From positions 773,282-837,281 of the forward strand of contig NW_001865044.1 in assembly GCF_000002865.3 (NCBI RefSeq): DNA of 64,000 nucleotides, written 5' to 3'. The stretch comes from Monosiga brevicollis MX1 (lineage: Eukaryota; Opisthokonta; Choanoflagellata; Craspedida; Salpingoecidae). Below the pieces are notes generated by a model that had not been told where the DNA came from, searched no databases, and worked only from the letters and a program-made list of their open reading frames with translations. Of the stretch, positions 1 through 19,231 are shown one piece after another (position 1 is the stretch's first letter; each line of letters begins with the position of its first letter). The position numbers and the translations under genes are program-made.

Positions 1-7240
<7,240 letters not shown>

Positions 7241-7804
7241 GATAATGATCAGGCAAGCTCAAGCCCAGGAACCACTACGTAGCTGCCTACTCGTGCCAAA
7301 GACAGGAGTAGCACACGTCAGCCCCCGCTCCCCTCTGCGCGCACTGCCAGTCGGGAAGAACGACGCGGTGTTGCGAGTGAAGAAAGAAATACCACACACA
7401 CGTGTGTGTGTGTGTGTGTGTCTCTCTCTCTCCTCTCCGCGTGTTTGCAAGTTAATTTATGGGAATGTTGATTCAAAATTAAAGAAAGTGTTCGGCTGAT
7501 TACGACAACAAACGAATCAGAAAAAAGCTGTTTTGAATTTGAGGTCGCTCAGAGCGCACACAGAAAAAACGACAAGCAGAAGGAAAAGCACTAGTAGTGA
7601 GCGCAGAAAAGCCAATCAAAAGGAAAAAGGAGAGCATTCAAAAGCCATGCGCACAGCTCGAAGGCGTAGCAAGGCAGGTAGGGTAGTGTGTACTATTGTA
7701 GTGTTTTGCTTAAACCCTCGCGTGTTCGCGCAAGGACTGGGCCTTCGGAAAGGAAGGCCAAAGGGCTAAATCATTAAGCCCGAGGGCGACGAAAGGTCCA
7801 ATGT
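7241..7804. other. Spacer between HEATR1 start and arginine kinase stop
   Basis: No gene seen. It must hold the HEATR1 promoter and 5' UTR and the kinase 3' UTR. A short compound repeat, (GT)n followed by (CT)n, lies at about 7398-7434. The stretch 7450-7700 is A-rich and has no frame with protein-like composition. Confidence 0.6.
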
Positions 7805-9575
7805 TTACTGCAGCTCCGAAGGCAGAGGCTTGCCCTCGGCCAGGGCCTTCTCGGCAGCAATCAAGGTGTTGACACCATCGATCATGGTCTGCACGAGCTG
7901 CACCTCCGACTTGCCGAGACGCTCCTTGTTGGAGAGATCGTAAACACCGCCGTCACTCTCGCTGTGCTCACCGTGAATGCCACGGGGCTGGAGGCGAAGC
8001 TTGGCGCACCACTTCTTAAAGTTGGGGTGGGCGCCGACCTTGGGAAGCTGCACGTGCACGGAGGCACGCATGCCAGTACCGCAGTTGGTGGGGCAGCTAT
8101 GGATGTAGCCGAGATGATCGTTGTGGGCAAACTCACGGCCCGCTGCCTTGACTTGCTCCTCAATGGCACTGATACCGCGCACCAGGCGTTCAAAGACCTG
8201 CTTGGCGTCACCGCCGCTTTGCATGGAAATGATACGCATTTGATCCTCCTCGTTGACCCAGACGAGGAAGGTCTTCTCGTTGTTGTGGAAGATGCCACGG
8301 CCCTCTGGCCAGTCGCGGTTGGCACCAGCCGACTCCAGGAAGCGGTCGCCCTTCTTGAAGAGGAAGTGGTCAGCCACCAGCTGCTTGCGGTCCGCCTCGC
8401 TCATGCCGTTGAGAGGGAAGTACTTGCCAGCCAGGTCGCCCTTGAGATTGGCGAGACCCTTGGTGACGAGTGACTCGACCTCACGGCGCTGAGCACGCGA
8501 ACAGCCAGGGGAGAGACCGAGACCACGAATGTTGCGGCCCACACGGATGCGAGTCGAGAGCACGTATTTGCCTTCGGGGTCAACGGTGCCCTTGAGCTTG
8601 GCGGCGTCAAGGTCCGACACGTGCTTGTCTGAGGGCTTGTAGCCGCCGTGATAGTCCTCGATAACCGCGTCGAACAGCGGGCCGAAGACCGAGTAGCACT
8701 CTTCGTCACCAGCATATAGGCCCACGCCTAGTCGGTAGGAACAAGGGAGGAGGGTCCGGTGACAAGTGTGGGGTGAGGAAACCACGACATTCCCCGCGGC
8801 AGGGTGCAACGCGGCGCTGAGGACACACCGGAATCGGGATTGTCCACGCCTGACTGGATGGCACGCTCAAGAGTGAAGCCGTTGGGCGTAATCTTGTCCT
8901 TGAGCTGCTCGTAGACGTCAACGGTCAGATGCTTGGAAAGCAAGGACGTGCAGCCCTTGGGAAAGTAGGGAAAACCAGCGCCATACTTCTCCTATGCATG
9001 TCAAGCAAATCAGCAAAATCAATCGCACAACAAAATACGCACAACACAAAAACAAATTTGAAGAATAATATTATTCTTATGTTCATCAACGGCAGCCGCC
9101 TAGATGCTCAACTCTTACCTCCTTGGCACCACCAGTCTTGACACCCAGTTGGCGCTCGATACGCTTGACACGATCGACAATGTCCTAAAGCAATGAGCAA
9201 GCGCGCCGGTGTCAAAGTGAGGCCAGATCGTGTCGTGCTCTCGTTGTCAAGGTCAGCTGATGCCACTGGCAGAGAGAGCCTCGACAATGGCAGAGGCCAC
9301 CACCACGATCAGGAGCAGACCAGGAGAGGTGGCGAGAGGGCACAGAGACACAACTCACCTGAAGCAAAGCACCAGACTTATCCTCAGTCGTGGCTGTGGC
9401 GCCAAAGGCAACGGCACCGGCAGCCACACCAGCACCCACTGAAACACAACAAGCGATCAATGTGAGCGAAAGCCAGTGGATGTCAGTCATGTCAGTGACA
9501 GATGGGACTGATGCAGATGAAAAGGGCAGCTTTACTCGTACCTTTTAGGGCAGAACGAATGGCAGCGCTGACCAT
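7805..9575 (-). CDS. Guanidino (phosphagen) kinase, arginine-kinase-like loops, putative mitochondrial
   Basis: Reversible transfer of phosphate from ATP to a guanidino compound, most likely arginine. Five exons splice cleanly in phase: 9542-9575, 9359-9438, 9119-9184, 8829-8991 and 7805-8727, giving 421 residues. Seen: the GS loop (PDSGVGLYAGDEE), STRIRVGRN, NNEKTFLVWVNEED, the active-site cysteine in CPTNCGTGMRASVHV, and the specificity loop RGIHGEHSESDGG with its glutamate. The short GS loop and GEH-S-E loop are of arginine-kinase type. The RDWPEGRG and LGKSEVQLVQTMIDGVN segments look more like creatine kinase. The N-terminus (MVSAAIRSALK followed by an Ala/Gly-rich hydrophobic run) resembles a mitochondrial presequence or inner-membrane segment. 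Substrate cannot be settled by eye; lombricine or taurocyamine kinases share similar loops. Confidence 0.92.
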
Positions 9576-10197
9576 GACGACGGTTTAACAGGGCAGTGGG
9601 CACACAAGAATCTGATGAACAAGGTCTTTTTGGATGAGCCAACAGGAAAAAAAATGCCCGGTACCGACCAGCGATCGGATCAGTCACGAGTGTGTGCCCC
9701 ACCGAACTTCTTCCTGCTTCCATGCTAGCAACCATATCCTAAGGTAAGCGCTCCCTCCTGATTGAGGTTGTGGACGACAAGGGTGGGGTCAAGAAGGTCT
9801 GAAGGGCGGACCGACCTGGACCATCTTTCCGCCCAAACCCAACGACACGAGGCACAAGGGACGAGCAATGATGAGCTCAGGCGGCTTCAAGTCGCTGATC
9901 CACCAGCCAGGGTCTCCGCCCGCTTCCATAGGAAAGGGGGAGGACGAGCCGGGTTGGGGGAGCGGGCGAAGGGTGTGTGTGTGGTTGGGTGAGTAAGGTG
10001 GCAAGCTTAACGGAGAGGCATGGGTGTGGTCGTTGGCCCACCAGGAAAGAAGAAGCACACCCTCTCTCTCTCCTCTGGCTGCGGAAACGTGAATTGTTTA
10101 AAATGCAAAAGATGCTCAAAAATGATATCGTCGTGCACAGGATGACACAGGAATACATATGCTCACTCTATTCGTCTACTGCAATTTGCTTCTTGCC
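9576..10197. promoter_or_regulatory. Divergent intergenic region (phosphagen kinase / SELENOT)
   Basis: About 620 bp between two outward-pointing start codons, so it should contain both promoters. I see no clear TATA box or repeat. Short open frames here (for example 9532-9735 minus) have no recognisable similarity and I do not call them. Confidence 0.4.
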
Positions 10198-11255
10198 ATG
10201 GCGCGCGTCACCGTCACAACTGGGCTGTTCGGGCGTGCCCGGCAGCGCCTCGGAGGCCTGTCCCTGCTCGTCATGGCCGCGGCCCTGCTTGGCATGGTCT
10301 TGCTGGCTCCATGTGCTGAAGCTGTCCCGGGCAGTGATGTCCTCATTGAGTTTTGGTGAGTCTGAGCCAGCCTGGCATGGTGCGAGCGGCGTGAGCAAGC
10401 GCTCCTCGTGCATCTCACGGTCGCGCACCCGTTGTGCTGCATTCTGAACATAGTACCTCGTGAGGCTACGCCAACGCCTTTAGGCAAATTGCACAGCACC
10501 TAAAGGTTTGCTCATCCTGTACTTCGAGAACTGGTGGCGTTGACAGCGCATGGCCTTTGACTGTCAGTACCTCACTTTGGGTCGTTTGCTTGGCAGGCTC
10601 GCCATCCCCACTTGACAATTCAGGGCGCCAACGCCGAGCCGCCTGCCTGGCGACAGAGTCTGGCGCAGTTTTTGCAGCTCGGCATGTGGCTGGGCTTTGG
10701 CCTCTTGTTCATTGGTGACTGGCTCTTTGCCCAGCTCAACATGCGGCCGCCCGAGTTCTACGAGACGCTCAAGGCCAACAAGGTACGGTCCGGCCACGGC
10801 GACATCAACCACTGGGAGGTGGCCGTCCCAACCTTGCCTCCAATGACCACAGCCGGAACTTGTGTGGCCCATCTTTGCCCCCTCGGGATCTCCTATGCCA
10901 GTTTTACCGAGCCATACAGCAGAGATCGGTGGCGCGTCAAGGCTCACGTGGTTGTTGCTCTCGGTTGGTAGATTACGGCCTTTGCCGTTCTCTTCTTTGT
11001 GGGCAGCACCGTGGCTCAGAATCTTTTAACCACGGGCGCATTTGAGATTTATGTGGATGGTTCGTGAGGGCATGACACCCCGTTTGCGCGCGCACACGCA
11101 CACACCTCTCATTCGTTTTATGGTGCGAGTGAGGGAACTCACGAGTCGTGGATGCTTGTCGACTCGCCGCCTGCGTAGGTCGGCTGGCCTGGTCCAAGCT
11201 GGAGCAAAATCGCTTGCCTTCATGGACCGAGCTAGATCAGCTCATCGATCCGTAA
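10198..11255 (+). CDS. SELENOT: Selenoprotein T (SELENOT), Sec encoded by in-frame TGA
   Basis: ER thioredoxin-like oxidoreductase of the Rdx family. Exons: 10198-10355, 10454-10505, 10597-10782, 10972-11059 and 11179-11255. All phases agree and give 186 residues including Sec (human about 195). The redox motif C-T-S-U is split by intron 1: the Cys codon joins TG from exon 1 with T from exon 2, and TGA at 10461-10463 is read as Sec, followed by GYANAFRQIAQHLK. Later hallmarks are LTIQGANAEPP, a hydrophobic membrane stretch (LGMWLGFGLLFIGDWLF), LTTGAFEIYVDG and the C-terminal LAWSKLEQNRLPS block. The N-terminus is a signal peptide. An upstream ATG at 10159 is in frame, but 10198 (MARVTV) gives the better signal sequence. 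A SECIS element follows 110 bp after the stop. Ordinary gene finders would truncate this gene at the TGA. Confidence 0.95.
10461..10463 (+). other. Selenocysteine (TGA) codon of SELENOT
   Basis: The TGA is in phase with both flanking exons and sits exactly where the CxxU selenocysteine of selenoprotein T is expected, followed directly by the conserved Gly-Tyr pair. Confidence 0.93.
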
Positions 11256-11362
11256 TTCTCCTTCACCTTGTCCTTGCGGCTGCATGTCTTCGTTCCAGAT
11301 TTTGCCGCGCATAACTAGACCCCGTTGAGCCATGGCTGGTTTGGTTGGGTGCTTGCCCCCCT

Positions 11363-11413
11363 TTGTGACGCTCACGAACGAAACAGCTCATTGCTGGTTC
11401 GTGGGCTGATTTA
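11363..11413 (+). promoter_or_regulatory. SECIS element in SELENOT 3' UTR (type II-like)
   Basis: Seen: a 5' quartet strand TGAC at 11366-11369, then a 10-bp helix between GCTCACGAAC (11370-11379) and GTTCGTGGGC (11397-11406) with one G-U pair. The apical part starts GAAA, with the unpaired adenines expected of a SECIS, and is capped by a CAGC/GCTG mini-helix. The 3' quartet strand is TGAT at 11407-11410. This matches the eukaryotic consensus TGAN...AA...NGAN and directs Sec insertion at the upstream TGA. Confidence 0.9.
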
Positions 11414-12436
11414 GCATGTTGTTGCCGAACATGGCTGCTGCTGTGTACCCCGCTGGGATGCAGCCGGTTCGACCTTTGTTTCATGCTGGGTTACAAACTC
11501 CATCCATTCTGCGCTTGGACCTGAACGGGCCCGACTCGTTTCCACGATCCCATGCCTCAACATTCCATGTTAAGGCAGATAATTGACGCTGTTGCGACAC
11601 CAAAACAGGATCTGATACCTTTCTTTTGATACGTCCTTGGCAGAGTAAGGCACTTCGTAATGGAGTCATAACGTCTCATAAGGACCGGAAGACTGACTGG
11701 CATCGCCATCATGCCAAGGCATTTAGGCGTTTGGAGGCTATCGCTGAATTTGAATCGTCTGAAGCAGTGGGAAAATTTTCTCACTACTGTCTGAATCATG
11801 GAAAAAAACATTTCGCATCTCAAGCCATCTCGAGGTGCTGGCTTGTCTGCGCTGGTTTCTCCTGTATTTTCTTTAGATTTTAAAAATTATCAATGATCAT
11901 GTATGGTAAAGAGTTTTGGTGGCTGATTGACGTCGGATTGCTGTTAGCTCGGTGCGCCGGTATCAACATCTCATATCACTGCTGCCGATGCTCAAGGTTC
12001 GCGCTCGCCCTTGGCCGCTTCATCATCTACATCAGCATGTGAATCAGTTTTCAAGAATTCATAGGAACATTTGAGGCCAAATTCCCTTTTGCAACAATAT
12101 TCATTCTGAACGTTACTATTTTCGCGCGCACTGTTGTGGAAGCATAAACAGTCTGGGGTATTTTGGGCTCGGTATTCGCTTCCTTCAATTGATTCCATTC
12201 GGGGGAACGGGGGGTTCTGAGCACGTCAAACACATGAAACACTGAGAAGCCGCCCCCACCCCCCCAACAGATGCCCCACCCGCCCGAAAAAACCAAAAAA
12301 TACAAGACACACGAGCCTATTCAAGCCTAAATTAATGCAAAGCAGAAAAACTGAATTGCAATCAAATTTGGAGACACAAGTGGTACTCCTTGACACACGC
12401 ATGAGTCAGGTAGGACGTCGCCTGTTGAGCCGAGCG
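11414..12436. other. AT-richer spacer, no gene seen
   Basis: Between the SECIS of SELENOT and the stop of a convergent WD40 gene. Base composition is clearly less GC-rich than in the genes. A C-rich run (CCCCCACCCCCCC) lies near 12256. Minus-strand frames such as 11557-11823 lack protein-like features. Confidence 0.5.
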
Positions 12437-14729
12437 TTAGTAAAGCAGCAGGCGCTGGCCCGAGATGAGGATGCGCGTGCCGAGCATGGCGCAAAGCGGG
12501 GCATCAGCAGTGACGTCACAGGTCCAGCGGCGGAGACCATGATCTTCATGGACCACGATGCTCTTCATGAGCACATCGCCATCCTCAGCAACCGACACGA
12601 TGCGAGCCGAAGTAGTAGCCACGGCCATGCAACGTGGAACGGGCTCGTTGGGGCGGCCATGGTCCCAGACGGAGCTCAACTCACACGACTTGGTCGCCCA
12701 CTCTAGGCGCCAGGCAGACACCGAGCCGTCTGAGCTGGCTACCACGGCAAAGTGACCAAGACTGGAAGTGAGCCAATCAGCATCGTTCAGGCGACCGCGA
12801 CCTAGCTCAAAGCGGGCATATAAATGCAGCTGTGCCTCGCGGCGTTCCAACAAAGCCAAACAGCCATCGGCCCCAATGCTCACGATGCGGGTGGGAGACC
12901 AAAAAACGAGACGGGTCACCCAGTGTTCGTGACACTTGACCGTGCTCAGCGAGGTGGTGCTGCGGTTTCCGGGCCGCCACAATCGCACCGTCTCGTCACC
13001 GGCGCCGCTGATCAGGTAACCCTCGCAGTAGGCCAAACATCGAATCCAGCCAAAGTGGCCCACTAGTGTCTGCAAGAGCTGCGCCTGGCCGCGTTCGCTG
13101 TCAAAGTCCCAAACGCGCACGTGATGATCGCGACTGCCTGAAAAGACGTGCCAGCGGTGGCTGTGCGGCGGTACGTGCAGGGCAAGCGCCGACACCGTCG
13201 TATCGTGGGCACGCCAGGCATGCAAACCCAAGCAGCGCTGACCCGCCACCTGAAACAAACGCAGGTCGCCGTTGGCCAGGCCCACGGCAAAGACATCACG
13301 GCCCGTGGCTAGGCTATGCACGGGGGGCTGATCCTCATTGAGCACGACGCGGGGAACGGCCAGGGTGCTGTGAAGAGCAACCAGTGCCTGTGCGCCTGCG
13401 GGCGTTAGTCCAAGGACGTCAGCGTACATGGTCACGAGCTGGGCGGCCAGGTGTCCAATCGAAGTCAGCAATGCTTGTTGGTGTTCTCGGGCCAAGCGCG
13501 CCAACTCGAAGGCCGCATCCTCATCGGCGGCTGCCACCTCATCCAGTACGTGCTGGGGAAGTCGTTGCTGCTGACGGGCGTGCAGGGCGGGTAGAGCTTG
13601 GGCTGCACTCGTCAACCATGCCGTTGCCTCGGCGGCAATGGCTGGTGGCGCGCAGAGTTGGGTGCTAAGACCAGCACGGAGCGCCAGGAGAGCGGAGGCC
13701 GCTTCGTCGTTGGCCCAGCAGGCGTGCCAAGCAGTGCGTGCAAGCTTGGTCGCTGCGTCGAGTAGGCGTTCGATGAGGTCGGCTTCAAAATCCTCTTCAA
13801 GCTCGGGATTCGGCTCTGGCTGCCCCAGAGTTGCAGCACCCAGGAAGAGACTGGAGCGCCGGCGACCAGGGCGAGGGGATGCAGCTGGAGAAGCTGAAGG
13901 TGATGGCGAGGGTGACGGGGAGGGGGACCGACTGCGATCGCGGTTGATGCCCAAGAGGCTGCGCCGACGGAGTCGCGGAGTCGTAGGCGTGAGGTGGTGT
14001 GCGGCGGCCATGGCTTGCTCATGTTTCTGGCGTTGTGCAAGCTGGTGGTGGCGAGATATGAAAATGGTCATGGCGAGCTGGAGAAGGTGCAAACAGCGGT
14101 GAAGCTCGTAGCGATGCAATTGGCGCAGTAGGCGTTCGCTTGCAGCTGGCCCACGGCGTCGGGCGCACTCGTCACGAATCCGAAGGGCCAGGGCAAGCCA
14201 GGACTGGCCCGTGGCGGGGATGTCAAATAACTAGGGATTTCGCATGCCAATTACAAGTCATGGGAATGGTCGTGGTAAGATGGGTAAAACCAATACTGAT
14301 AAGTGGAATGTGGAAAAAGTGAGCAACACCGAGAACGAGCTGGGCCGGGATCCTAACGGTCAAGGAGCTCACCGTTGCAATGCTGGTGAGCGTGTGACGG
14401 GAGGGCAGATTGACGGCAGGCGGACGCGGGGGGAGCTGGGCACGAGAAGCACGGCGTGAAGGGCGCGGGGAGGCTGCTGCTGCGGAGGGAGGCTTCTGCT
14501 TGGTGGTGACGGGAGGTTTGACGGGCTCAAGATCGACGAGAAGTTCCTGAGCCAGGAGTACTGCCAGCTGCGGTGTCACAACATCACATTGAAGGCTGCG
14601 AGCCGCGTGCAGCTTGGCCTCGAGCGCCTCCTGCTCTGGATTGGACTCGTCTCCAACGCCACTCAGTGCCCCCGAGGCGGGCAACTGATGCTGGCGACCA
14701 GCCGTATAGGCCGCATAGCGCGTCGCCAT
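12437..14729 (-). CDS. WD40-repeat protein with Ser/Pro-Arg linker
   Basis: Two exons, 14373-14729 and 12437-14230, joined in phase, give 716 residues. The N-terminal third is predicted helical, with a proline/alanine-rich segment and a striking run of Ser-Pro repeats (RDRSRSPSPSPSPSP, near 13,910-13,945) that resembles SR-type phosphorylation sites. A helical region follows, then about six WD40 blades in the C-terminal half. Recognisable blade ends include SGSRDHHVRVWDFD, SGAGDETVRLW and ASSDGSVSAWRLEW. WD40 propellers are protein-interaction scaffolds; I cannot assign an orthologue. It is divergent from the receptor kinase gene across a 950-bp spacer. Confidence 0.82.
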
Positions 14730-15436
14730 GGGAGGATGAGGCCGTGTCTAATCCCGACAACACCCTGAGGGCTAGTCAGAAGTGCCAACGGCCAGCACAC
14801 TGCGCGAAATAGTCTGCCAAGCGGCCAATTCTTAACCGTCTGCCTCCTAGCTATTTCTTCCGTGCCTCCATCTAGCAGCAAGCAGCAAGCAGCAAGCAGC
14901 AAGCAGCAAGCAGCAGCAGCAGCAGCAGCAAGGGGCAGTCCAAATGATCCCGTGTGTGCCCCAAGCAGGCCGACAGCAGCGTGCAAAGTACACTGGGAGG
15001 AACAAGAGTGAGGCAAATGGCCACAAGCAGCATCTCGCTACTCTCTCCCACTCTCTGCTGGAAAGGGATGGAATAACATCTGACATTCACTTACACGTTT
15101 CTGAAAAACAACGACGTAATTTTACATTGTCAGGGTGTTGACTTCTGCAATAACTTCAAAAGACACTGCACCAATTCACTTGGCACCCGCATTGTTTGTT
15201 GGCCGAAACAGCCACCACCCCCGACACCAGTCAGGGGACCTAAACAAGATCTTGTCTTCCGGTCGGTAGGGTCGACGGATTGGTGTACATGTACGTGTGT
15301 GTGTGTATGTGAGAGAGAGAGAAGACACTTGAGAGAGAGAGCGAATTGGTAAAGGTGGGAATCCATGTAGCACAACTACCACATGTAGAGAAGGAGAGAG
15401 AGAGAAATAAAGAGCAAAGACACAAAGGAAAAGCAC

Positions 15437-15468
<32 letters not shown>

Positions 15469-15680
15469 CGGTTTCCAGTTTTTGTCCATGAGCATTGGAT
15501 TAGTACACGTATTTCGATGGCTTTGAGCATGTGACCCGACCTGCCTGGCTCTGCCCCTGCCCTGTCCTGCAACGAGGTTGACGGTGGGGCTGGACAAGGG
15601 GTTTGGCCCGCGACCTGGATGGCCTTTTGCTTGTCTCCCTCACGAGCGGCCTCGTTCAGCCATTCGACATTTTTCTCACC
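14730..15680. repeat. Divergent spacer with AAGCAGC/CAG repeats and (GA)n tracts
   Basis: Spacer between the WD40 gene (minus) and the receptor kinase gene (plus). It contains a seven-base AAGCAGC tandem array running into (CAG)n at about 14874-14931, a GT/GA-rich stretch at about 15295-15345, and a pure (GA)n run at about 15440-15468. No gene recognised. Confidence 0.8.
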
Positions 15681-18600
15681 ATGAGCAACCGTCCCTGGGC
15701 ATCGAGGCTGCCAGGCTGGGGCCTGCTGTGCATCACCTTGGTGCTCCTTTGTTGGCCACTCGCTGCCCAGATCGACATGCCGGGCTGTCCCAAACATCTT
15801 ATCGACCCCGCGGATGGCTTTGGCTTCCTCTGCTTTGACTGCGACAAGCCCATGCTCTTCAATCGCTACATCCCCGTGGGCGCGACTTGCGTGCTCAGGC
15901 CCACATCGAATCTGACCGACTCTTGCAGAGAGAACGTTTATTGGACCAAGTTTACTTGTGCTCGTGATAACCGTTTCTATCTCGACCCAAGTGGCGTCAT
16001 GTCTGATTATTTCTCGGCCGTCAACTGCGTTGTTTCCTGGTCGGCGGCCTCAAATCGTCCCAGCCTGGATTGCGACGGTTCTGGTCTGCCGCGCTTACAA
16101 AAGCTCACTTCCCTTCCGTATGGCGGTGCCCCTGCTGACTTGGAGCATCTACGCGTCCGCCATCATCGTGTCATGGACATTGCCTTTGTAGATACATACG
16201 GCTTGGCCAATTTGACCAGCTTTGACGTCAGCAACAATCGAATTACAGAGCTGGGCGTCGGCGCGTTCTCCTACTTGATGCGACTCAGCCATCTCAATCT
16301 TAGCTCCAATCGGCTTACCGTTGTCACCCCTCGCGACCTTCCCATGCTCCAAAATCTGCAAACTCTGGACCTCAGCTCCAACCCGCTTCAAACCATCCGT
16401 ACCGACCTTTTGCTTGCCCCCATGCACGCCGACTGCACCTCCATACGACTCCCTTCGGCCTGCGGACCAGTCCCCGGCTGCCATGCCCTTCTTCCAGGAC
16501 CACCCGCCGCTTCAACCAGAGCCACCACCGAAGCATTATCCACCTCCACCACCGTTGTCGGGGCGACAACCTCTGTTGTCACATCAAACACAACCGCCGC
16601 CTCCAGTACTCCGGCCTTTGCCCAAGACTGCCACGTGGTTAGCCATGCCTCGCACTGGCCTTGCGCCGCTGCTCACGGACAAGAGCCAACAAGCTTACCT
16701 TTCCATCAGCTCTGCGATGGTCACGTTGACTGTGCCGACGCCTCGGATGAGCAACAGTGTGAGCAGCTATGGGACACAACAGGCATTGACGTGCTTGATG
16801 ACTGCACGGGAAGCCGCTTCCATGCCAGCTGGCGTTACGGTGTTTTCTTCGGACGGCCTCTTGATGAGATGGCCGTCTACCCCTGTCTCTATGTTTCCCA
16901 CCTCCCGTACACGGTGTTTGTGGCTGACGTCTTTGTGTTGATCGACGACAACGTTCCGCAGTGGCGGGGTCCTTACATTGCTGTTGCGCAGGCCGTGGTT
17001 GATTTCTACCTAACTCGGCATCGGCTCCTTGCCAACGGCACCGCGTTTGGCCACGAAATTGGCATCGATCTGAAGCTGGATAATCTCCAACTGCCATTTC
17101 CAAGCACCGCCTTCAGCACCCTCATGCCCGCTACGACCGCCCGCATAGCGGTACAAAGTAGCTCGGGCAGCAATCTCCTCTCCCTGGCCGTCATCCTACC
17201 CATCGTCGTGGGTTTATGTGCGCTCATTCTAGGTCTGATCTATGAGCGACGCCGGCGGCTTCAGCGTCGGTTCGTTTTCATGCTTGTCTCTGTGCTCCAG
17301 CCCGGTCGACGCTCTTCCCTTCACGCATGCTTTCGGCTCGATAAACTACAAACCTGTGCGGCCGAGACCCTCCTCATCTTGACAATGACATGTCTGACAA
17401 TAACATGGTCATATCTGTATGGGTCTCATCGAATATCTGAAATGTCTGCAGTTTATTGACGCAGCAACTCGGCGAGCAAAGCAACGATCTTCTTGAGGCG
17501 CGGTGAGCCGTCTCAATCCTGTTGTCTCGGCTATCACCACCCGCCTGCTTTTTCCCGAGTCCCAATACCTGCGGTCGATGTGACTTTACCAAAACGGGGC
17601 CAGGTGCCTCGGATCAAGCTGCAGTTCTCATTGAATTCTTGGATGGCCACCCGTTTTTTTGGACGCCATGGACTTAGCTTGATGCAAGCTTTGAGAGCAA
17701 GCGGAGCCGCTGACGGAAATCACACAGACGTGCTGGCCAAGTTGCAGGTACGCCTTCTCGTCCTCGACTCACCGTTTCGGCCTGCTTTGTTCGGGACGCT
17801 TGTCACATGCTCTTGTTTGTGGGAAACGGATGGTGCCGATACACAGGCGTATGAACTGGATGCTGCAAGTGTCGTGGTTGATGGCCCGACGCTTCACCGT
17901 GGCAACTTTGGTATAGTGCGCAGAGGCCTTATCTGTGCTACGCATGAAGACATTGTTGCCAAATGCCAGGCTACTGGGCTTTCTCAGGCTGCCATCTTGC
18001 TGGAGGTCTGTGTGTGTCTGGGGCTTCAAAATTGCCCTTCCTCTATGTGTGTGGAGAGTGTGTGCTCAAGCATCCTGTTTGGTATTGTTCATGCGATCTC
18101 CCGAACAAAAACACGATTTGTAGACAACCATGCTCATGTTGGCTCAAAGTCCCAACGTCGTGGGGCTCAAAGGATTTCTGCGCAACGGAGATTTGGGCTT
18201 GATGCTCTGTCTCGAATATTGTGCAGGTGCGCGCCTCTTTTTCCGCACCAGCTGTGAAGTCAGGGCCGAGCCCTGAGCAACGAGCCACATACACCAAAAA
18301 AGGCCTGCGAGCCTTGCTGAATGCTGCTGGGCAAGCGTTCTGATATCGCCTTGTCCTGCCTAATCCCAGGGGGCAATCTGCTCCAAGTCTTACGAGGCTC
18401 ACGAGCTACCTCTAGCCTGAGCCCAAGGCATCTGCTGCAGGCCTCGCTGCAAACCGCACGCGCCCTACAGTACCTGGTATGAATGAGTCCAGACAGTGTC
18501 ATCCGCAGCATTTCCCATGGCTTCCACTCTTGAGTGCTCCGTGTTTTGATTGGTGCTAAACTCAATGGATATGCTTTTTGGCAGAGTCACTTGGGGATGA

Positions 18601-19190
18601 TACATCGCGACGTGGCTGCGCGCAACATTCTTGTGCGCTCTGTCAGCGACCATGGCTTGCAGGTCAGCATGTGCTCGTGACAATGCTGGACTCTGGGTGT
18701 TTGTCTGTCACATTCACGTCCTCGCCGCCGTTCAACAGGCTGCTTTGGGCGACTTTGGGCACGCACGGCTGGTGGGGCGTGATTCAACACCCTCCATTAA
18801 CCAACAGAGCTCGGGACTCGGCAGTACCGTTTCAACGGTGCAGGAGTCGAGTCCAGATGAGTATTATCGCCAAGCTAGTTTGATCGAGACGGCAGCACGG
18901 TGGCAGCCACCGGAAGTGTTGGCACAAAGCCTGTTCACATTGGCCAGCGATGCGTGGTCTTTTGGTGTTTTGTTGTATGAAATATGGACGTTGGGCCAGG
19001 TACCGTACGGTGATTTAGTTCGCGAAGCAGATGTTGTAGCCGCCATCCTTCAAAACGGACGGCGACTCCCCGTGCCTCCACGCCTCGCTGAATTGCCCGA
19101 TCGTGTTTCCAAGGTTTGTCACCCCTTTGCCACTCGACATGTTACAGCAGACCCCCTTTTCTCCTGCATCCTGTCGTTCTTATTTCATCT

Positions 19191-19231
<41 letters not shown>

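Noticed and set aside
11557-11823. Minus-strand 88-codon open frame in an AT-rich spacer.
   Set aside because: Composition is not protein-like, there is no splice context and no recognisable motif.
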